A stretch of 64,000 bases of DNA from Faeciplasma sp048393055 (GTDB lineage Bacteria; Bacillota; Clostridia; Oscillospirales; Ruminococcaceae), in NCBI GenBank assembly GCA_048393055.1, contig DBFJJS010000001.1, positions 1-64,000 of the forward strand, written 5' to 3'. A program made the translations under genes and the position numbers. This document shows, piece by piece, positions 1 through 8,201 of this stretch. The notes under the pieces were generated by a model that saw only the letters and a program-made list of their open reading frames with translations, was not told where the DNA came from and ran no database searches. Each line of letters begins with the position of its first letter. Positions within the stretch are counted from its first letter, which is position 1.

Positions 1-81
1 TAAAAAATTAAAAGCACTAATGTTGTTTTAATGTTCGCCCGGTATAATCAAGACAGAACAAAACGAAGGGAGAATAAAAAA

Positions 82-1902
82 ATGACTAAAATAAAAAATT
101 TGTTCGCAACGCCTTTAAAGGCTATATTAACCTGCGTATGTATCCTTGCTGCACTGCTTCTTATAGGAACGGTAACGGTGGCGGCAGTCAGCGCCGCGGC
201 AAGGAACAACGCCATAGGCTCCGATCAGGCGATTAATTTCGCTCTTGCCGACGCGGGGGTTGACCCAGCTGTGGCTCAGGTTGGACGCGCAGAGTTCGAT
301 TACGAAAACGGACATTTCGTATACGAGATCGAGTTTATCGCAAACGGCGTGGAGTACGACTACCTTATCAAGGCCAGCGACGGAAGCGTCGTTAAGAAGG
401 AATCAGAGGTTAAGAACGCGGCTCAGGTAAATAACGGCGCGCAGACAAACAACGCCCAGACTATCACTCTTGAGGACGCAAAGGCGGCGGCTCTTGCGGA
501 TGCAGGACTTTCCGAAGGCGACGTAACATTCACAAAGACTGCCTCAGACTTTGACGATGGGCGTCAGGTATACGATGTGGAGTTTTACACTGCAGACACC
601 GAGTATGAGTATGAGATAGACGCGTCTAACGGACAGATCTTCAGCAAGAGCAAGGAGACGTTTACCGCGGCTCCGTCTGCTCCCGCGGCAACAGGGCAGG
701 ACAGCCAGAGCAATACCCAGCAGCCCGCGGCAACTGGCGAAATCACCCTCGACGAGGCTAAGACAATAGCTCTTTCGGACGCGGGCGTTTCGGAATCCGC
801 AGTTACGTTTACAAAGGCAAGGCTCGACCTTGATGACGGCGCGAGAGTGTATGACGTCGAGTTCTACACCTCGGACAAAAAGTACGAGTATGAGATAAGC
901 GCGGCTAACGGAAGCATAGTCAGCCGCGAGACCGAGACCTTTATCACCGGCGCTCAGCAGTCTGCAAGCGGCGCGGATATCACCCTTGAGGAGGCCAAGA
1001 CGATAGCGCTTTCTGACGCGGGAGTATCCTCTTCTGATGCGACATTCACCAAGGCAAGGCTTGATTACGACGACGGAATAGCAGTATACGAGCTTGAGTT
1101 CTACACCTCCGACAGGGAGTATGACTACGACGTGAATGCCTCCTCCGGAAGCATTATCAGCCGCGAGTCAGAAGCTTTTAAGACAAACACCCAGACTCAG
1201 CAGACGACAGGCAGCGCGGATATCACTCTTGAGGAGGCCAAGAGCATAGCTCTTTCGGACGCGGGCGTTTCGTCCTCGGCTGCGACGTTTACCAAGGCAA
1301 GACTTGACCGCGACGACGGAATCACGGTATATGAGCTTGAGTTCTACACCTCCGATACAGAGTACGATTACGAGGTAAATGCGTCAACCGGCGCGGTTAT
1401 GAGCCGCGAGTCCGAGGCGTTTAGAACCTCTCAGACACAGCAGCCCTCAAGCAGCGGCGACATCACGGCAGATGAAGCTAAGAGCATAGCGCTTTCTGAC
1501 GCTGGAGTGTCTTCTTCCGAGGCGACCATTACAAAGTCAAAGCTTGATTACGACGACGGCATAAGGGTATACGATATCGAGTTCTACACCTCCGAGAGAG
1601 AGTATGAGTACGAGATAAACGCCTCTACCGGTAAGGTCGTAAGCAGAAGCTCAGAGGCTTTCAGAGTAGGTAACGGGAACGTAGGAAGCACCTCCTTCAT
1701 AGGCGTTGACAGGGCAAAGGAAATAGCTACCGAGCACGCCGGAGTTTCATCCTCATCGGTCACCTTCTCAAAGGCAAAGCTTGAAAACGATGACGGCTAC
1801 ACGGTATACGAAATCGAGTTCTACTACAACGGCATGGAGTATGAGTACACAATAAATGCTTCCACTGGAGCGATCATGGAGTACGATTACGACAGAGATT
1901 AA
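82..1902 (+). CDS. Membrane-anchored protein with seven tandem PepSY repeats
   Basis: Predicted 606-residue extracytoplasmic protein. Residues 1-45 hold a basic start and one hydrophobic segment (LTCVCILAALLLIGTVTVAA), acting as signal anchor. The rest consists of seven PepSY-type units of about 65 residues. The pattern is I-x-x-(D/E)-x-A-K-x-x-A-L-(S/A)-D-A-G-V, then a DDG turn, VY-(D/E)-(V/L/I)-EFY, (Y/D)-E-Y-E-(I/V)-x-A-(S/A)-x-G and S(R/K)x(S/T)E. Linkers of Gln, Thr, Ser and Asn separate the units. Units 3 to 6 are most alike, which suggests recent duplication. ATG at 82 is chosen over ATG at 31 because GGGAG lies about 9 bases upstream and the membrane segment follows directly. PepSY domains are often linked to protease inhibition or cell-surface roles; the function here is unknown. 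No promoter was recognised in bases 1-81. Confidence 0.85.
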   Translation: MTKIKNLFATPLKAILTCVCILAALLLIGTVTVAAVSAAARNNAIGSDQAINFALADAGVDPAVAQVGRAEFDYENGHFVYEIEFIANGVEYDYLIKASDGSVVKKESEVKNAAQVNNGAQTNNAQTITLEDAKAAALADAGLSEGDVTFTKTASDFDDGRQVYDVEFYTADTEYEYEIDASNGQIFSKSKETFTAAPSAPAATGQDSQSNTQQPAATGEITLDEAKTIALSDAGVSESAVTFTKARLDLDDGARVYDVEFYTSDKKYEYEISAANGSIVSRETETFITGAQQSASGADITLEEAKTIALSDAGVSSSDATFTKARLDYDDGIAVYELEFYTSDREYDYDVNASSGSIISRESEAFKTNTQTQQTTGSADITLEEAKSIALSDAGVSSSAATFTKARLDRDDGITVYELEFYTSDTEYDYEVNASTGAVMSRESEAFRTSQTQQPSSSGDITADEAKSIALSDAGVSSSEATITKSKLDYDDGIRVYDIEFYTSEREYEYEINASTGKVVSRSSEAFRVGNGNVGSTSFIGVDRAKEIATEHAGVSSSSVTFSKAKLENDDGYTVYEIEFYYNGMEYEYTINASTGAIMEYDYDRD

Positions 1903-1923
1903 TAAAACGGAATAGACACAAAA

Positions 1924-1954
1924 AAGCCTGCTGTTCATTGGACAGCAGGCTTTC
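1924..1954 (-). terminator. Intrinsic terminator of the nrdG-nrdD-trxB operon
   Basis: A 12-bp perfect stem (AAAGCCTGCTGT pairing with ACAGCAGGCTTT) encloses a 7-base loop. On the minus strand it is followed by a run of T, so it mainly ends trxB transcription. It may also stop the converging PepSY gene. Confidence 0.8.
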
Positions 1955-1968
1955 AGCATGTATGCATA

Positions 1969-2892
1969 TTAATTTAAGCCGTTTATATATTTGCAGGCGG
2001 CTAGCGCGGCGACCGCTCCGTCGGACATTGCGGTTGTAAGCTGACGCACCTCTTTTTTTCTGCAATCGCCTGCGACGAATATTCCGCCGGACTCCGTAAG
2101 GCAGCGCTCGTCCGAATCGGCATAGCCGTCGGTATCAAGCCTTATAAGCCCTGAAACGATTTCGTTTTCCGGCTCGTGCCCCACGGCTTCAAACAGGCAA
2201 TTCACCGCAAGCGTAGACAGGCTTCCGTCAGCTCCGGCAACAGTTATGCCGACAAGCCTCGGCTCTGCGCCCTTGTCTGATTTGAGCGCGCGCACATTTG
2301 CATTCATTATCGGACGGATATTTTCGCTTTTTTTTACCGCCTCGACAAGCGCCTCGTCCGCGCGGAACTGTTCCCTGCGATGAATAAGATAAACGGTTTT
2401 GCATAAGGAGGACAGGTACAGCGACTCCTGCAAGGCGGAATTTCCTCCGCCGCATACCGCAACGTCCCTGCCTGCGTAAAACTCACCGTCGCATACGGCG
2501 CAAAATGATATTCCCGAGCCTATGAGCTCGTCCTCGCCGTCGAGTCCAAGCCGCTTTGGTCTTGCTCCTGTCGCCGCTATCAGGGCGCGGCAGGAGTACT
2601 CGCCGCCGAACGTGGTTTTTACCTTATATCCGCCGACAAATGCTTCTATTGACGTCGCTTCGTCAAGCTCAAGCTCCGCACCGCTCGACATCACCTGTTC
2701 GGTAAGCCTGTCGGCAAGCTCAAGGCCCGAAATCGATTGGTATGCAGGGTAATTTTCAACCTTAGGAGACCAGGTTATCTGACCTCCTAAGGCATTTTTC
2801 TCAAGTATTAATACGGTTTTTCCGGCCCGCCGGGCATACAGCGCAGCCGTAAGCCCGGCAGGTCCTCCACCGATAACGATTATATCATGCAT
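1969..2892 (-). CDS. trxB: Thioredoxin-disulfide reductase
   Basis: A 307-residue NADPH-dependent flavoprotein that reduces thioredoxin-like proteins in the cytoplasm. Visible motifs are the FAD-binding GGGPAGLTAALYA near residue 10, the redox-active CAVC at residues 131-134, and the NADPH-binding GGGNSALQ around 155. The C-terminal part carries the usual GIFVAGDCR FAD contact. Its length matches the family (about 305-320). The ATG at 2890-2892 is chosen because GGAG sits 8 bases upstream on the minus strand. This start overlaps the nrdD stop by 8 bases, so translation is probably coupled. The context suggests it reduces the thioredoxin-like domain fused to NrdD, or serves dithiol supply to ribonucleotide reduction; that link is inference. 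Confidence 0.93.
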   Translation of the reverse strand: MHDIIVIGGGPAGLTAALYARRAGKTVLILEKNALGGQITWSPKVENYPAYQSISGLELADRLTEQVMSSGAELELDEATSIEAFVGGYKVKTTFGGEYSCRALIAATGARPKRLGLDGEDELIGSGISFCAVCDGEFYAGRDVAVCGGGNSALQESLYLSSLCKTVYLIHRREQFRADEALVEAVKKSENIRPIMNANVRALKSDKGAEPRLVGITVAGADGSLSTLAVNCLFEAVGHEPENEIVSGLIRLDTDGYADSDERCLTESGGIFVAGDCRKKEVRQLTTAMSDGAVAALAACKYINGLN

Positions 2893-5287
2893 CTTTGCGC
2901 TCCGCATTTTGCATAAGAAACTGCTTTATAGCTCCCGCGCCGACATACTTTTCGTAGCTCTCGCCGTCTGTTATTACCAGAGTGGGAGCCTGGGTTATGC
3001 CGTACTTTTTGACAAGCTCGGGGTTTTCGTTTGCCATAAGCTTTTCATACTTAAAGCCGGCTTTGTCCAAATAGCCGTATGCTATCCTGCAGTTGGGGCA
3101 GGTCTGGGTCGCGAACAGCATTGCCTTTTCGCTTCTTACAGCACTGTGATCTAAGCTGCACGCGCCGTTTTCGCATCCTGTGCCGGAATCAAGGGGCTTA
3201 TTGTGAGTGAGCACGCTTGTTTCGATGTTGTACTCGCGGCGCTCCTTATATTCCTGAGTTTTTCCGGCATTCCAGTTCTGAACCGGACGGTAATAGCCGG
3301 TGATCCTGCTGTAGACCTCGGCAGTCTCGCCGCACTTCGGGCATACGAACTGCTCGCCGCTCAGGTATCCGTGATTTTTACATACGGAGTATGTGGGCGA
3401 GATGGTATAGTAGGGAAGCCTGTAGTTTTCGGCTATCTTGCGGACGAGATTTGCCGCAGCCTCCCAGCTTGGCATCTTCTCTCCCAGGAACGCGTGGAAC
3501 ACGGTTCCCGAGGTGTAAAGCGTCTGAAGCTCGTCCTGGATGTCAAGAGCGGAGAAGATATCGTCTGTATATCCTACAGGAAGATGGCTGCTGTTTGTAT
3601 AATAAGGAGTTCCGCCCGGCTCTGCAGCGGTGATGATGTCCTGGAACTGCTCGACGTCGTGCTTTGCAAGGCGGTATGAGGTTGACTCAGCGGGAGTGGC
3701 CTCAAGGTTGTAAAGGTCGCCGTACTGCTCCTGATAGTCGGAAAGACGCTCTCTCATGTGGTTGAGAACATCCTTTGTGAACTCCTGGCAGCTCTTGTGC
3801 GTCATATCCGCTCTTATCCACTTTGCGTTAAGGCCGGCTTCGTTCATGCCGACAAGCCCGATCGTTGAGAAGTGGTTGTCAAGAGTGCCGAGGTAACGCT
3901 TTGTGTAGGGATAAAGTCCCTCGTTGAGGAGCTTTGTTATAACAGTCCTCTTTACCTTGAGGGAACGCGCGGCAATGTCCATCATGCGGTCGAGCCTTGC
4001 ATAGAAGTCCTTTTCGTCCTCCGCAAGATACGCTATCCTTGGCATGTTGATGGTTACGACTCCGACAGAGCCTGTGCTTTCGCCTGAGCCGAAGAAGCCG
4101 CCGGATTTTTTGCGAAGCTCACGCAGGTCTAAGCGAAGCCTGCAGCACATCGAGCGGACGTCGCTCGGCTGCATGTCGCTGTTGATGTAGTTGGAGAAGT
4201 AAGGAGTTCCGTATTTTGCGGTCATCTCAAAGAGGAGCTTGTTGTTTTCCGTAGGCGACCAGTCGAAGTCCTTGGTTATGGAATAGGTCGGGATAGGATA
4301 CTGGAAACCTCTTCCGTTGGCGTCGCCCTCTATCATTATTTCGATGAACGCCTTGTTGACAAGCTTCATCTCCTCCACACAGTCACCATAGGTGAAATCC
4401 ATCTCCTTGCCGCCGACAATCGCAGGCAGATCCTTGAGATCGTCGGGAACGGTCCAGTCGAGGGTTATATTTGAAAACGGGGCCTGAGTTCCCCACCTTG
4501 ACGGGGTGTTAACGCCGTAGATAAAGGACTGTATGCACTGCTTGACCTCCTTGTAGCTGAGGTTGTCAACCTTTACAAACGGAGCAAGGTAGGTGTCGAA
4601 CGAGGAGAACGCCTGAGCGCCCGCCCATTCGTTCTGCATAATTCCGAGGAAGTTTACCATCTGGTTGCACAGCGTTGAAAGGTGGCTCGCGGGAGAAGAG
4701 GTAATTTTTCCGGGGACGCCCCCCAGACCCTCTTTAATAAGCTGCTTAAGGCTCCAGCCGGCGCAGTAGCCTGTAAGCATCGACAAATCGTGAATGTGCA
4801 TGTCGCAGTTTTTGTGAGCGTTTGCGATTTCCTCGTCATATATCTCGGAAAGCCAGTAGTTGGCGGTAATAGCGCCTGAGTTGGAAAGGATAAGTCCGCC
4901 GACGGAATATGTTACGGTAGAGTTTTCCTTTACACGCCAGTCGAGAACTTTCAGATAGTTATTTACGGTTTCCTTGTAGTCAAGGTAGGTATTCTTGAGA
5001 TTGCGGAGCTTTTCGCGCTGCTTGCGGTAAAGAATGTACGCCTTTGCGACGGCGTCGTATCCGCCCTGGATCAGAACTGTTTCGGCACTGTCCTGGATAT
5101 CTTCTACTGCGACAAGACCGTTTTTAATTTTTGGAAGGAAGTCTGCCGAAACCTTCAGGGCAAGAAAGTCTATAATATTGTCGGTGTATTCTGTCTGCGT
5201 AGCCTCAAAGGCTTTTTTTATCGCGTTGGCTATCTTGTTGATGTCAAAATCCACAATCTTGCCGTCTCTTTTTACGATTTGATACAT
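2885..5287 (-). CDS. nrdD: Anaerobic ribonucleoside-triphosphate reductase with C-terminal thioredoxin-like domain
   Basis: An 800-residue class III ribonucleotide reductase, reducing NTPs to dNTPs with a glycyl radical under anoxic conditions. Residues 1-90 form an ATP-cone (YQIVKRDGKIVDFD...), the allosteric nucleotide site. The glycyl-radical site is RITGYY, with Gly at about residue 664, preceded by a metal-binding cluster (CKNHG ... CPKCG). Residues about 722-797 form an extra glutaredoxin/thioredoxin-like domain with a CPNC motif at 730-733, beyond the usual end of NrdD. ATG at 5285-5287 is preceded by AGGAGGAG and begins exactly at the ATP-cone; an upstream extension would overlap nrdG and looks spurious. 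It lies 20 bases after nrdG, which encodes its activase. Confidence 0.95.
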   Translation of the reverse strand: MYQIVKRDGKIVDFDINKIANAIKKAFEATQTEYTDNIIDFLALKVSADFLPKIKNGLVAVEDIQDSAETVLIQGGYDAVAKAYILYRKQREKLRNLKNTYLDYKETVNNYLKVLDWRVKENSTVTYSVGGLILSNSGAITANYWLSEIYDEEIANAHKNCDMHIHDLSMLTGYCAGWSLKQLIKEGLGGVPGKITSSPASHLSTLCNQMVNFLGIMQNEWAGAQAFSSFDTYLAPFVKVDNLSYKEVKQCIQSFIYGVNTPSRWGTQAPFSNITLDWTVPDDLKDLPAIVGGKEMDFTYGDCVEEMKLVNKAFIEIMIEGDANGRGFQYPIPTYSITKDFDWSPTENNKLLFEMTAKYGTPYFSNYINSDMQPSDVRSMCCRLRLDLRELRKKSGGFFGSGESTGSVGVVTINMPRIAYLAEDEKDFYARLDRMMDIAARSLKVKRTVITKLLNEGLYPYTKRYLGTLDNHFSTIGLVGMNEAGLNAKWIRADMTHKSCQEFTKDVLNHMRERLSDYQEQYGDLYNLEATPAESTSYRLAKHDVEQFQDIITAAEPGGTPYYTNSSHLPVGYTDDIFSALDIQDELQTLYTSGTVFHAFLGEKMPSWEAAANLVRKIAENYRLPYYTISPTYSVCKNHGYLSGEQFVCPKCGETAEVYSRITGYYRPVQNWNAGKTQEYKERREYNIETSVLTHNKPLDSGTGCENGACSLDHSAVRSEKAMLFATQTCPNCRIAYGYLDKAGFKYEKLMANENPELVKKYGITQAPTLVITDGESYEKYVGAGAIKQFLMQNAERKDA

Positions 5288-5307
5288 TTTACTTCTCCTC
5301 CTAATTA

Positions 5308-6000
5308 TTAAATGCCTCGTACCCGGACCGACGGAACATACGGTCTTACAACATCGGCAAAGTGATTCATTTGATCCTCGCTGAACTTTCCCAAGCCGTC
5401 GGCACATATAAGCTCTCCCGAGTCCTTAAACTGCTGAAGGTAGTACTCCTTAGCACCGCTTATCCATTTTGCCAACGAAATAAGGCTTTCTTCGGTGTGT
5501 ATGCCCTTTACGACAGTAGTTCGGAATTCATATTCTGTGCTGCCGGACATAAGAATATCCCTTGCCTTATCTATTGCAGACAGGTCGACAAGCTTAACGC
5601 CTGCGGCAATGTGATATTCCTCGGGCGAGCTTTTGATATCCATTGCCACTTTGTCGACAAGCCCGTCCGCTATAAGGCTTGACAGAAGCTCGGGTCTGGT
5701 GCCGTTGGTATCAAGCTTTACCTTATAGCCGAGCGCCTTTACTTTTTCCAAAAAGCTTGAGATGTCAGGCTGAAGAAGCGGTTCTCCTCCCGAGACGACG
5801 ACGCCGTCCAGCACGCCCTTTCTTTTTACAAGGTAATCAAATACCTCGTCCTCGTAAAGATAGTCTTCCGAGGTTTCAAGAGCTAAAGAGGCGTTGTGGC
5901 AGAACGGGCATCTTAAGTTGCACCCCTTTGTAAAAACTATGCACGCTACCGTTCCCGGATAGTCGAGAAGCGTAAGCTTTTGAAGCCCTGCGATCCGCAT
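5308..6000 (-). CDS. nrdG: Anaerobic ribonucleoside-triphosphate reductase activating protein (radical SAM)
   Basis: A 230-residue radical-SAM enzyme that uses a [4Fe-4S] cluster and S-adenosylmethionine to generate the glycyl radical on NrdD. The CxxxCxxC motif is present as KGCNLRCPFCHN near residues 27-37. The following GGEPLLQ is the SAM-binding GGE motif. The N-terminus (MRIAGLQKLTLLDYPG) and the length are typical of the longer NrdG/pyruvate-formate-lyase-activase-like type of Firmicutes. It is the first gene of the nrdG-nrdD-trxB operon. It is preceded by GGAGGAAGC and by a strong promoter with an NrdR-like box. Confidence 0.93.
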   Translation of the reverse strand: MRIAGLQKLTLLDYPGTVACIVFTKGCNLRCPFCHNASLALETSEDYLYEDEVFDYLVKRKGVLDGVVVSGGEPLLQPDISSFLEKVKALGYKVKLDTNGTRPELLSSLIADGLVDKVAMDIKSSPEEYHIAAGVKLVDLSAIDKARDILMSGSTEYEFRTTVVKGIHTEESLISLAKWISGAKEYYLQQFKDSGELICADGLGKFSEDQMNHFADVVRPYVPSVRVRGI

Positions 6001-6032
6001 TTTTTGCTTCCTCCGAAATCAAGTGTATGTCT

Positions 6033-6061
6033 AGTATAACTCTGTCTTAGTGATATGTCAA
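6033..6061 (-). promoter_or_regulatory. Promoter of nrdG-nrdD-trxB
   Basis: On the minus strand a perfect -35 (TTGACA, plus-strand 6056-6061) is separated by 17 bases from TATACT (6033-6038). The transcript would start about 26 bases before the nrdG ATG. Confidence 0.8.
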
Positions 6062-6068
6062 TAGCAAA

Positions 6069-6084
6069 ACACAATATATAGTAA
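6069..6084. promoter_or_regulatory. NrdR-like box upstream of the nrd operon
   Basis: ACACAATATATAGTAA matches 14 of 16 positions of the known NrdR consensus (acaCwAtATaTwGtgt). It lies just upstream of the -35 box. A weaker match sits about 30 bases further on (6099-6114), and NrdR boxes normally occur as pairs about three helical turns apart. The nrdR gene itself is not in the window. Confidence 0.6.
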
Positions 6085-6180
6085 AAAATTTTTAAAAGCG
6101 TGTATATGCAGTAGATTAGCACCGATAACGCGGGTTTTTCTGACTTCTTAATACGAGTGAGGCAAATGCTTTAAAACTGC

Positions 6181-6209
6181 TTGACATTTAACCGGGTATG
6201 TGGTATCAT
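6181..6209 (+). promoter_or_regulatory. Promoter of tRNA-Arg
   Basis: TTGACA at 6181-6186, a 17-base spacer, and TATCAT at 6204-6209. The tRNA begins 15 bases after the -10 box. Confidence 0.8.
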
Positions 6210-6224
6210 TATGAAATGTGAAAT

Positions 6225-6300
6225 GCGCTTGTAGCTCAGTGGATAGAGTGCCCGGCTACGAACCGGTAGGTCGTGAGTTCGAATCTCCCCAAGCGCGCCA
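6225..6300 (+). tRNA. tRNA-Arg (anticodon ACG)
   Basis: A 76-base cloverleaf with encoded CCA. The acceptor stem GCGCTTG pairs with CAAGCGC; the anticodon stem CCGG/CCGG encloses the loop CTACGAA, giving anticodon ACG (read as ICG after deamination of A34). The T arm contains GTTCGAATC. A terminator follows immediately. The gene borders a prophage remnant, and tRNA genes are common integration sites. Confidence 0.95.
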
Positions 6301-6336
6301 CGCCGGAGTAAAGTCCATTTTGCTCCGGCGTTTTTT
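6301..6336 (+). terminator. Terminator of tRNA-Arg
   Basis: An 8-bp stem, CGCCGGAG with CTCCGGCG, directly abuts the CCA end and is followed by six T. The short interval 6337-6520 also holds an inverted repeat GTGCAAAT/ATTTGCAC at 6351-6371 and a second terminator, and no gene. Confidence 0.85.
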
Positions 6337-6430
6337 ATATTAATTATAACGTGCAAATGCATTATTTGCACGCGATTTTTTTCTCGGCTTTTCCGCAACA
6401 ATATTTAACCGAAGGTATTTTAAAGATTAT

Positions 6431-6474
6431 AAAACCGCCGCAGACCGTTACAGTCCGCAGCGGTTTTATTTTTT
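6431..6474. terminator. Terminator ending the prophage-remnant operon
   Basis: AAAACCGC pairs with GCGGTTTT (6431-6438 and 6460-6467), with further pairing inside. It is T-rich on the plus strand and usable in both directions. On the minus strand it lies behind the tail-gene operon. Next to it, GGCATGAGCTT occurs twice as a direct repeat (6489-6499 and 6524-6534). Confidence 0.65.
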
Positions 6475-6520
6475 CGCCGCATGCCTGCGGCATGAGCTTC
6501 AATTCTTCATGCCGATGCTT

Positions 6521-6709
6521 TTAGGCATGAGCTTTCCGTTTTAGACGCATAATCCGAAGATTACGATTTTTCAGTGTTTCTTGCGTCGGCGCCAGAAGTG
6601 CCGGAGGGGGTGATATATACGCAGCCCAAACTGTTTGCCTGCGGACATATCTCGATATATTTGATACGTCCAATATCTTGTACTCTGAGTTAATAATTAG
6701 ATACATCAT
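6521..6709 (-). CDS. Small hypothetical protein of the prophage remnant
   Basis: A 62-residue ORF not assigned to a family. It starts with MMYLIINSEYKILDVSNIS and ends in a basic tail (NRNLRIMRLKRKAHA), with a proline-rich middle. The support for translation is a strong ribosome binding site (GGAGGG, 5 bases before the ATG) and a gap of only 9 bases after the tail-fibre-type gene, which puts it at the end of the same operon. No transmembrane segment is obvious. It could be a tail-associated protein or a leftover of a truncated gene. Confidence 0.5.
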   Translation of the reverse strand: MMYLIINSEYKILDVSNISRYVRRQTVWAAYISPPPALLAPTQETLKNRNLRIMRLKRKAHA

Positions 6710-6718
6710 AGCCCTCCG

Positions 6719-7615
6719 TTAGCTTATGGTTATTTTGGGATTGTGGTAATAGCTGTTATTAACTGCTGCTTGACCCTGAGTGCCGGACGTTGCTACATAG
6801 TAGTAATAATATGTGTAAGACGGGGCTGCTTGCTGATATGCATACGTGCCTGTCCACCAACTGATCCCCTTTGACCGCCCTGCCTCTGTTGCAAACAGAG
6901 CAAGCGGAGACGCTCCAAATATTTCATTTTGAGAAAAATAGCCACAGGAGCTAACAACATTTTTAAAGTCTGTCGGTAGCGAATTAAGAAATGTACTGCT
7001 TGGCCAGGTACTAATATATCCCGACGTCGGTCCGGTCTGTGTAAATATAGTGCCGGTATAATACGGGGTTACAAGGTCTAATATCATGCTGTTGCTGCCT
7101 ATGTCCACAATCTCGACAGTATGCATCGTACCACCGGTGTCATAATAAGTCCTTGTGTCGCCCACCTGCCAGTAATCAGCGGCAAGGCCGTTTTTTGCAG
7201 CGTATTGTATATTAGACCAAGACGCCGCCGAAAAATCAAAAGTGGCTGTTATATCAACTCGATATATTTTGACCGTATCAACAACTACCTGCTGCGTTAT
7301 ATTGCCAAACATCGAGCTTGCTATAACGGTCCAAGTACCATACGACGGCACCTCATACATCCACACTGTGTCCTCATGATATGTTGGCTGTAGATATGCC
7401 GGCGGGCTTGCGCTAAGATTTCCGACAGTCATACTAACCGCTGTTGTATTAGTCGTTATTAATATCTCCGGCTTGTACGGGTCAAGCGTCCCGGTTATCA
7501 GCGCCCCGCTCTTGTCGTGAGCGGTGTAGCCGGCAAGCAGCTTATCCGCCGTTACGGTGTCGCCGGTAAGGTCTATAAGGGCGTCACCGCTGTATATTAC
7601 TTTGTTTACAGCCAT
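6719..7615 (-). CDS. Phage tail-fibre-like protein with DUF6273-like C-terminal domain
   Basis: A 298-residue protein. Residues 1-45 (KVIYSGDALIDLTGDTVTAD... then GYTAHDKSG) are nearly the same as the start of the next upstream gene, a module found in phage tail proteins of gut Firmicutes. The middle and C-terminal region resembles DUF6273, seen in SWSNIQYAAKNGLAADYWQVGD, a VEIVDIG strand and a late GISWWTGTYA segment. The end is rich in Tyr and Asn (five consecutive Tyr). Such domains are found on secreted or tail-tip proteins and may bind surface ligands. It follows the upstream tail gene by 5 bases. Receptor binding is inference. Confidence 0.65.
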   Translation of the reverse strand: MAVNKVIYSGDALIDLTGDTVTADKLLAGYTAHDKSGALITGTLDPYKPEILITTNTTAVSMTVGNLSASPPAYLQPTYHEDTVWMYEVPSYGTWTVIASSMFGNITQQVVVDTVKIYRVDITATFDFSAASWSNIQYAAKNGLAADYWQVGDTRTYYDTGGTMHTVEIVDIGSNSMILDLVTPYYTGTIFTQTGPTSGYISTWPSSTFLNSLPTDFKNVVSSCGYFSQNEIFGASPLALFATEAGRSKGISWWTGTYAYQQAAPSYTYYYYYVATSGTQGQAAVNNSYYHNPKITIS

Positions 7616-7620
7616 GGCTT

Positions 7621-8199
7621 TTACCCCGCAATAGTAACGGTTGTTCCTCCCGCCGAGTTAGGGGATTCGCTGTACGGAATTGCCGCTATTGTCACCTGTG
7701 TCAGGTAGTCGTAGCCCTCGTCGGGCAGAATTGTCTGTTCGGACGTGGACGGTGTTGCGGACTTTGCCTGAACAGTAACCTCGCTCGACGGCTCAAGCGT
7801 TCCTGTCACCCCGAGTATCTGCACTCCCTGCTTGATGTTTGCAGGGATAAGCTTTGACTGCTCCGTCGCATCGATAGACACCTTTCCGCTTCCGTCGTGA
7901 TATCCCTGCGCTATGGTGTACTCTTCTGCAGCGGTGGATATGGTTCCAGTTACCCCGCCGTTATTGGGCATTGTTCCTGTGAGCTTTGTTCCTCTTGCGT
8001 AGGCGGTCTTGCCTGTAAGTATTTCAGCTACCTGCGCGGTGGCGTCCTGAGAATCGACGTCAAAATCGCATGTGCCTGTTACAGCTTCGCCGTCCTTTCC
8101 GTGAGCTGTGTAGCCTGTAAGGAGCTTATCCGCGGTTATTGTATCCGCCGTAAGGTCTATAAGGGTTGTTCCACCGTATACTACTTTGCTTATTGCCAT
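7621..8199 (-). CDS. Phage tail-fibre-type repeat protein
   Basis: A 192-residue protein that starts with the same module as the downstream gene (MAISKVVYGGTTLIDLTAD, then GYTAHGKDG). It continues with short beta-type repeats typical of phage tail proteins: KTAYARGTKLTGTMPN and NIKQGVQILGVTGTLEP. The C-terminus is a motif of PSTSEQTILPDEGYDYLTQVTIAAIP type that recurs in tail or neck appendage proteins of Firmicutes phages. A GAGGTAAAT ribosome binding site precedes the ATG. The neighbours on both sides belong to the same minus-strand operon. The exact structural position in a virion is unknown. Confidence 0.7.
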   Translation of the reverse strand: MAISKVVYGGTTLIDLTADTITADKLLTGYTAHGKDGEAVTGTCDFDVDSQDATAQVAEILTGKTAYARGTKLTGTMPNNGGVTGTISTAAEEYTIAQGYHDGSGKVSIDATEQSKLIPANIKQGVQILGVTGTLEPSSEVTVQAKSATPSTSEQTILPDEGYDYLTQVTIAAIPYSESPNSAGGTTVTIAG

Positions 8200-8201
8200 A
8201 A

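Noticed and set aside
6719..7615. Diversity-generating retroelement target with a variable C-terminus
   Set aside because: The Tyr/Asn-rich end is suggestive, but no reverse transcriptase and no template repeat similar to the gene end are present in the window.
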